From positions 3,493,716-3,557,715 of the forward strand of contig JBBCGI010000001.1 of assembly GCA_037200975.1 (NCBI GenBank): a stretch of DNA of 64,000 nucleotides. The letters are read 5' to 3'. This DNA is from Pseudomonadota bacterium. GTDB lineage: Bacteria > Pseudomonadota > Gammaproteobacteria > Steroidobacterales > Steroidobacteraceae. Shown piece by piece: positions 59,495-64,000 of this stretch (position 1 is the stretch's first letter; each line of letters starts with the position of its first letter). The notes beneath the pieces were generated by a model. The model searched no databases and was not told where the DNA came from. It saw only the letters and a program-made list of their open reading frames with translations. The position numbers and the translations under genes were made by a program.

Positions 59495-61384
59495 ATGCGT
59501 AGACGAAATTTCATCGCGTCGCTGGGTGCGGCGCCAGCGGTGGCCCTGGTGCCGGCCGCGAGCCAGTCCGCGCTGGTCGCGGCTGCGACGGCGATTCCGG
59601 CCACGACTCTCACGGCTCCCGAAGGTTTGCCGCTGAGCGCGGTGTCGGGAATCACGGGCACGATTTCTCCCGTGCGATTCACCAGCGCACCGACCGCAGA
59701 CAACGTGCCGCTGCTCGCGCAGAGCCCACCCTCTGTCGACGTCGATCTGGTCGCGATGGCCGGCAAGGCCATGAACTACCTGATCCACAATCCGCGCCCG
59801 GCGCTCGACTTCGAGCCGGTGTTCCAGATCAAGCCGCTCGCGTGTCCGCCCGCGCCGCACGGCCACGATCCGATCGTGCCGGGGGACACCGACTGCCGCA
59901 TGGACTGGGAATACATCTTCATGCGCGAGATGAGCGGCAGCCGCGAAGGACTCGACGTCGAGCGCGGTTTGCGCAAACGCATTCTCGGCTACGTCCGCGA
60001 CGACGGGCTGGCGTGGGTGCCGCCCGGTCACTACATGGAAGGCGATGTGTACGCCGGCGCGACGCCGCAAGGCGAGATCGCCAGCACCTGGGCCACCGCG
60101 AAGATCATCCGCAGTCTGTCCGAAACGTATGCACGCACGGGCGACAAGGCCGCGATTCAGCAGGCGCGCCGGATGTTCGTGGGCTTGAGGAAGCTGGCCG
60201 ACTGGGATCAGGGCCGGGCTGTCTATCAAGGCGGATCCGGTGGCTGGCGCGATGGCAAGTTGTTCAAGGCGCAGCAGCCGGTCGCCGCGGTCGAGCAACT
60301 GGTTCGTTACTGGGAAGTCAGCGGCGACGACGAAGCATTGCAGTTCGCAATCGCGGTCACGGAAGGCCTGATCGAGCAGGGCCCGAGCCTCAAGATCGAG
60401 CCGAGCGGAAAATTCAACGGGCACATGCATTCGACCCTGCACGGCGTGTGGGGTGTGGCGCATCTCGGCGTCGTGCAGAACCAGCCGCGCTACGTCGAGT
60501 GGGCCAGGCGCATCTACGATTACGCGACCACGCAGGGACTCGGCACGGGCTGGTTGGCCGCGGCCACCTGGGACCAGCAAGTGCGGCTGCTCTCCGAGAT
60601 GTGCGCCACGTCCGATCTCGTGTCGATCGCCTCGTGGCTGGCGCGCGGTGGTTATCCCGACTATTGGGATCACGTCGAGCGCTACGTGCGCAACATGATC
60701 GCGCCCACGCAGTTCTCGCTGACGCCGGAATACGTGGCGCTGTATCGCCAGACGAACGCCGCCAAGGGAAAGCGCGAAGTCGAGCGTGGTCTCGCGCGCA
60801 TGCAGGACTTCGCCGGCGGATTTGTCGCCGCGCCAGCGCCTAACAGCTGGATCAACTGGATGCCGCCGACGGCGCAGGGCAATGGTGAACGCATGCAGAT
60901 CTTCGGCTGCTGCGCGCCGGAAGGCATGCGCGCGCTGCATACCGCATGGTCCACGGTCGTCGAGCGCACCGAACACGAAACGCGGGTCAACACGTCGCTG
61001 GGTTGCGAAACCGATGACGCGAAAGTGGTTTCCTTCCTGCCGACGCAGCCGCGGCTCGCCGTGGTTGCAAAGCGCGCGGGCAACTTCCTGGTTCGCGTTC
61101 CTTCCTGGAGCGATCGCGCCCAGGCGGCCGCGTACCGGAACGGCAAACGAATCGACCTGCAATGGGCCGGACCGGCGCTGGCGTATGCGCGGTTCGATGC
61201 GGTGCGCGTCGGCGAGGAGCTCAGCATCAGTTATCCGCTCGCGGAATTCCGCCAGCAAGTGGACTTCGCGTTCGCAGGAAGGCCCGATCTCAAATTCCAG
61301 CTCGAATGGTCGGGTAACCGCGTGGTCGACATAACGCCGCGCGCTTCCCAACTACCGATGCCGGGCTACGGCCCGAAGGTCTGA
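59495..61384 (+). CDS. Exported six-hairpin glycosidase-like protein (GH127/DUF1680-like)
   Basis: 629 residues from ATG at 59495 with GGAG upstream; the open frame before it is not coding. A twin-arginine-like signal (RRRNFIASLGAAPAVALVP) is followed by a long (alpha/alpha)6-type region with regular helices (IASTWATAKIIRSLSETYAR, VAAVEQLVRYWEVSGDDEAL). Near the C-terminus GCCAPEGMRALHTAW (C472, C473) recalls the cysteine cluster of GH127 beta-L-arabinofuranosidases, and a beta domain ends with VGEELSISYPLAEF. The family call is tentative; unsaturated rhamnogalacturonyl hydrolase-like or DUF1680 proteins are alternatives. Likely periplasmic, releasing sugars for the pathway encoded around it. 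Confidence 0.6.
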   Translation: MRRRNFIASLGAAPAVALVPAASQSALVAAATAIPATTLTAPEGLPLSAVSGITGTISPVRFTSAPTADNVPLLAQSPPSVDVDLVAMAGKAMNYLIHNPRPALDFEPVFQIKPLACPPAPHGHDPIVPGDTDCRMDWEYIFMREMSGSREGLDVERGLRKRILGYVRDDGLAWVPPGHYMEGDVYAGATPQGEIASTWATAKIIRSLSETYARTGDKAAIQQARRMFVGLRKLADWDQGRAVYQGGSGGWRDGKLFKAQQPVAAVEQLVRYWEVSGDDEALQFAIAVTEGLIEQGPSLKIEPSGKFNGHMHSTLHGVWGVAHLGVVQNQPRYVEWARRIYDYATTQGLGTGWLAAATWDQQVRLLSEMCATSDLVSIASWLARGGYPDYWDHVERYVRNMIAPTQFSLTPEYVALYRQTNAAKGKREVERGLARMQDFAGGFVAAPAPNSWINWMPPTAQGNGERMQIFGCCAPEGMRALHTAWSTVVERTEHETRVNTSLGCETDDAKVVSFLPTQPRLAVVAKRAGNFLVRVPSWSDRAQAAAYRNGKRIDLQWAGPALAYARFDAVRVGEELSISYPLAEFRQQVDFAFAGRPDLKFQLEWSGNRVVDITPRASQLPMPGYGPKV

Positions 61385-61407
61385 CGGACCTCGGCGCAAT
61401 CCGACAG

Positions 61408-61446
61408 TTGCGATTGCGCCGATCGATCTCTATGATAACGTTATCA
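61408..61446 (+). promoter_or_regulatory. Promoter with exact LacI-type operator, site E
   Basis: TTGCGA (61408-61413), 17-nt spacer, TATGAT (61431-61436). The perfect 14-bp palindrome TGATAACGTTATCA at 61433-61446 covers the -10 box and start point, so a bound repressor would block RNA polymerase. It precedes the SDR-transketolase genes. Confidence 0.7.
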
Positions 61447-61463
61447 GCACGAGTGGGAACTCC

Positions 61464-62231
61464 ATGACAAAAACTGCATTGGTGACGGGAGGCGCGACCG
61501 GACTCGGCCGCGAAGTCGCCATCCGTCTCGCCGCGCGCGGTGTCGCCGTCGCCGTGGCGGACTTCGACGAGAAAAAACTGCACGAGACCATCGCGGAGAT
61601 TGGCGGCGCGCCGACACATCTGCCGATCGCGATCGACCTCACGAGCGATGGCGCCGCGGAGCGGGTGATCGGTCAGTGCAGCGCCAAGTGGGGCCACATC
61701 GATCTGCTGGTGAACAATGCGGCCTACGGCGGCATCGAGCCGTTTTTCGAAAGCACCGCGGCGATGTGGAAGCGCACGCTCGACATCAACGTCACCGCGC
61801 TGTTGATGCTCACCGTGACCGCCGGTCGCGGCATGCGCGACCGGCGCAGCGGGCGCATCGTCAATCTCACGTCGCCCGCCGCGCGTATGGCGCTGCCTAA
61901 CTACGCCGCCTATGCGGCCAGCAAGGCCGCCGTCGATTCCGTGACGCGTGCTGCCGCGATCGCGCTCGCGCCGTATGGCGTGCTGGTGAACAGCGTCTCG
62001 CCGGGAATGATGAACACGGACATGCAGCGGATCACGGAAGCGCGGCTCGCCGAAGTCGAGAACCGGCCCGATGTCGACGAATTCCTCGAGGAGCGAACGC
62101 GCCGGGTGCCGTTGGGCCGTCGTGCCGAAATTGCCGAAGTCGCTGACGTCGTGTTGTGGCTGCTGCTGGATGCGCCGGCATACGTCACGGCCGCAAGACT
62201 GAACGCCAGCGGTGGGTTGGATAAGGACTAA
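61464..62231 (+). CDS. Short-chain dehydrogenase/reductase (SDR)
   Basis: 255 residues. Coenzyme motif ALVTGGATGLGREVAIRLA, acidic D at the end of beta-2 (VAVADFDEKK) suggesting NAD, NNAAYGG, and catalytic S with YAAYAASKAAVDSV (YxxxK form present). First gene of the site E transcript, 7 nt before the transketolase genes. Substrate unknown; distinct from the SDR at 57703. Confidence 0.9.
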   Translation: MTKTALVTGGATGLGREVAIRLAARGVAVAVADFDEKKLHETIAEIGGAPTHLPIAIDLTSDGAAERVIGQCSAKWGHIDLLVNNAAYGGIEPFFESTAAMWKRTLDINVTALLMLTVTAGRGMRDRRSGRIVNLTSPAARMALPNYAAYAASKAAVDSVTRAAAIALAPYGVLVNSVSPGMMNTDMQRITEARLAEVENRPDVDEFLEERTRRVPLGRRAEIAEVADVVLWLLLDAPAYVTAARLNASGGLDKD

Positions 62232-62238
62232 CGAACTA

Positions 62239-63087
62239 ATGAATGCTGTTCCGAACATCGCCGCACAGTCGGCGGATATCGATGCACTGCGCCGCCGCGC
62301 GAAAAACATGCGTCGCCACATGCTGGTGATGGCACGCGGCCCCGGGCAGGGCTACGTGGGCCAGGGCATGGGCATCGCCGACGTGCTTGCCGCGCTCTAT
62401 TTTCACGAGATGCGGTGGGACCCGAAGAACCTGCTGGCCGAGCACCGCGATCGCTTCGTGCTCTCGACCGGCCATTACTCGATCGCGCTCTGGGCAGCGC
62501 TCGCCGAGGCCGGAGTCTTCCCGCTGTCTGAGTTGCCCACCTACGGCGCCGATGACAGCCGCCTCGCGATGTCCACGATCGATACCACGCCCGGAGTGGA
62601 GATGATCGGCGGGTCGTTGGGACACGGCCTGGGGCAGGCGATCGGCATGGCGATCGGCGATCGCATGCGCGGTTCGACGGCGCGCGTCTATTGCGAACTC
62701 TCCGACGGCGAAATGCAGGAAGGTTCCACTTGGGAAGCCGCGATGGCGGCGAGCCACTTCGGGCTGGACAATCTGATCGCCCTCATCGACTGCAACGGCA
62801 TCCAGGCCGACGGGCCGATGGTCCTCGACATGGAGCCGGTCGCCGACAAGTGGCGCGCGTTCGGCTGGGATACGCAGGAGATCGACGGCAACGACATGCG
62901 CAGCGTCGTCGAAGCGCTGGCGGCGACACGCAGCGGCGTGAAGCGGCCATTCGCGATCGTATTGCGCACGAAACCAGGCTCCGGAATCCCGTCGCTGGTC
63001 GCGCGCGAGAAGGCGCATTTCATCCGCGTCGAGCCTTCCGAATGGGATGCGCTCACGGCGGAACTAGACGCAACGGAGTCCACATGA
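62239..63087 (+). CDS. Transketolase, N-terminal (TPP-binding) subunit
   Basis: 282 residues, ATG at 62239. The TPP diphosphate fold: GYVGQGMGIADVLAALYFHE, FVLSTGHYSIALWAALAEAG, GGSLGHGLGQAIGMAIGDRM, then CELSDGEMQEGSTWEAAMAA and LIALIDCNGIQ (the usual GDGE reads SDGE, the -NN- end reads DCNG). Split transketolases pair with the C-terminal subunit encoded next (4-nt overlap) and act on unusual ketose phosphates or branched sugars, for example in apiose catabolism. The acceptor and donor here are unknown. Confidence 0.9.
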   Translation: MNAVPNIAAQSADIDALRRRAKNMRRHMLVMARGPGQGYVGQGMGIADVLAALYFHEMRWDPKNLLAEHRDRFVLSTGHYSIALWAALAEAGVFPLSELPTYGADDSRLAMSTIDTTPGVEMIGGSLGHGLGQAIGMAIGDRMRGSTARVYCELSDGEMQEGSTWEAAMAASHFGLDNLIALIDCNGIQADGPMVLDMEPVADKWRAFGWDTQEIDGNDMRSVVEALAATRSGVKRPFAIVLRTKPGSGIPSLVAREKAHFIRVEPSEWDALTAELDATEST

Positions 63088-64000
63088 ACCAGCCGCAGTT
63101 CACCAAGGCGATGGGGCAGGACGAAGGCGCCGGCCCGCGCCGCACGATCGACGCCCCGTTCGGCGCCGCACTCGTCGAGCTCGGTGCGAAACGCCGCGAG
63201 ATCGTCGGGCTCACCGCCGATCTCGGCAAATACACGGACATCCTGCCGTTCCGCGACGCATTCCCGGACCGCTTCATGAACGTCGGCATGGCCGAGCAGA
63301 ACCTGGTCGGAATCGCGGCGGGACTGGCGCGCACCGGGTACGTGCCGTTCGCGACCACCTATGGCGTGTTCGCCTCGCGCCGCGCCCTCGATTTCATCGC
63401 GATCGGTCTGGCGCACTCGCGCCTGAACGTGAAGATCATGGCCGGTCTCCCCGGACTAACTACCGGCTACGGCGGCACGCACCAGGCGATCGAAGATACC
63501 GGGTTGATGTGTTTGATCCCGGATCTGGTCGTGATCGATCCCTGCGATGCGGTCGAAACGATGGCGGCGACGCGCGCCATCGCGGACTACCATGGTCCCG
63601 TCTACATGCGACTGCCGCGCGGCAAGGTGCCCGTCGTACTGGACCCGGCGCAGCCATTCCAGATCGGCAAGGCGCGGCTGCTGGCGAGCGGAACGGACGT
63701 CGGATTCATCTCCACCGGTTTCATGACCGAGCGCGCGCTCGATGCGGCCGCCGAGCTTGCGAAGCGCGGAATCTCCGCCGGCGTGTTGCACGTCCCGACG
63801 CTGAAGCCGCTCGACACCGACGCGATTGCCGATTTCGCCGCGCGCGTGAAGCGCGTGGTGACGGCGGAGAATCACGTCACGCGCGGCGGGCTCGGGACCA
63901 TGGTCGCGGAAGCGTTGTTCGACGCGGACGTGGTCAAACCGCTCACGCGTATCGGGCTGCCGGACAAATTCATCGAATGCGGTGTCGTCAGCAGTCTGCA
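63084..64000 (+). CDS. Transketolase, C-terminal subunit (truncated by window end)
   Basis: 305 codons visible from ATG at 63084 (GGAG upstream); the frame runs off the right edge. Pyrimidine-binding domain: VGLTADLGKYTDILPFRDAF, NVGMAEQNLVGIAAGLARTG with the catalytic Glu, THQAIEDTGLMCLIPDLVV; then the C-terminal domain (TDVGFISTGFMTERALDAAA, AENHVTRGGLGTMVAEAL). Forms the active site with the N-terminal subunit. The expected full length is about 310-330, so little is missing. Confidence 0.92.
   Translation, partial: MNQPQFTKAMGQDEGAGPRRTIDAPFGAALVELGAKRREIVGLTADLGKYTDILPFRDAFPDRFMNVGMAEQNLVGIAAGLARTGYVPFATTYGVFASRRALDFIAIGLAHSRLNVKIMAGLPGLTTGYGGTHQAIEDTGLMCLIPDLVVIDPCDAVETMAATRAIADYHGPVYMRLPRGKVPVVLDPAQPFQIGKARLLASGTDVGFISTGFMTERALDAAAELAKRGISAGVLHVPTLKPLDTDAIADFAARVKRVVTAENHVTRGGLGTMVAEALFDADVVKPLTRIGLPDKFIECGVVSSL

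Noticed and set aside
59396-61351. 651-codon minus-strand frame
   Set aside because: Antisense to the six-hairpin protein. No domain, signal or ribosome site; the plus-strand gene has a ribosome site and signal peptide.

Overview
This is a GC-rich chromosomal window from a gammaproteobacterium. The vertical backbone matches that class: mreB-mreC-mreD-mrdA-rodA-mltB-rlpA-dacA in one direction, gatCAB, and the block TPR-lolB-ispE-tRNA-Gln-prs-rplY-pth-ychF as in Pseudomonas and Xanthomonas relatives. The MoxR/DUF58/DUF4129/DUF4350 set, the sugar-acid catabolic genes and the style of dispersed palindromes suggest a Xanthomonadales/Nevskiales/Steroidobacteraceae-like lineage. That placement is an inference; no rRNA gene is present to test it.

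Layout. 1-3170: tail of a DUF945-like gene, a single reading frame encoding lipoyl synthase fused to octanoyltransferase (lipA-lipB), and two unrecognised envelope genes. 3167-13400 (minus): cell elongation and wall remodelling operon, ending in a D-amino acid aminotransferase and a DUF493 protein. 13516-19774: gatCAB, hslO, then mtgA, ppiB and prmC on the minus strand. 19824-25543: MoxR-type cluster ending in a tiny HAD protein; its usual RDD and SpoIIM partners lie at 27018-28574, fused into one protein, next to prfA. 29709-36774: TPR-lolB-ispE-tRNA-Gln-prs-rplY-pth-ychF. 36826-46275: a secreted beta-propeller protein, a two-gene c-di-GMP/phosphorelay operon, tRNA-Met and an AsmA-like/GT51 fusion. 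46276-64000: accessory region with a secreted esterase-like protein, a Planctomycetes-style set (cytochrome b561/c-LRR, DUF1501, DUF1549/DUF1553), then a LacI-regulated sugar-acid locus (binding lipoprotein, LacI, enolase-superfamily dehydratase, two SDRs, SMP-30 lactonase, six-hairpin glycosidase-like protein, split transketolase).

Two signals stand out. First, four long perfect or near-perfect inverted repeats carrying GGTGCCGGG in each arm lie at 1295-1397, 3062-3170, 25543-25667 and 34024-34147. Three abut or supply stop codons. The fourth lies inside the lipA-lipB frame and encodes the linker, so a palindromic element appears to have created the gene fusion. Second, copies of the palindrome TGATAACGTTATCA (exact at 61433, one or two mismatches at 58556, 57684 and 54345) sit before the catabolic genes, and one lies in the divergent promoter shared with the DUF1553/DUF1501/cytochrome operon. 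This predicts one LacI regulon joining the Planctomycetes-type redox set to sugar-acid catabolism.
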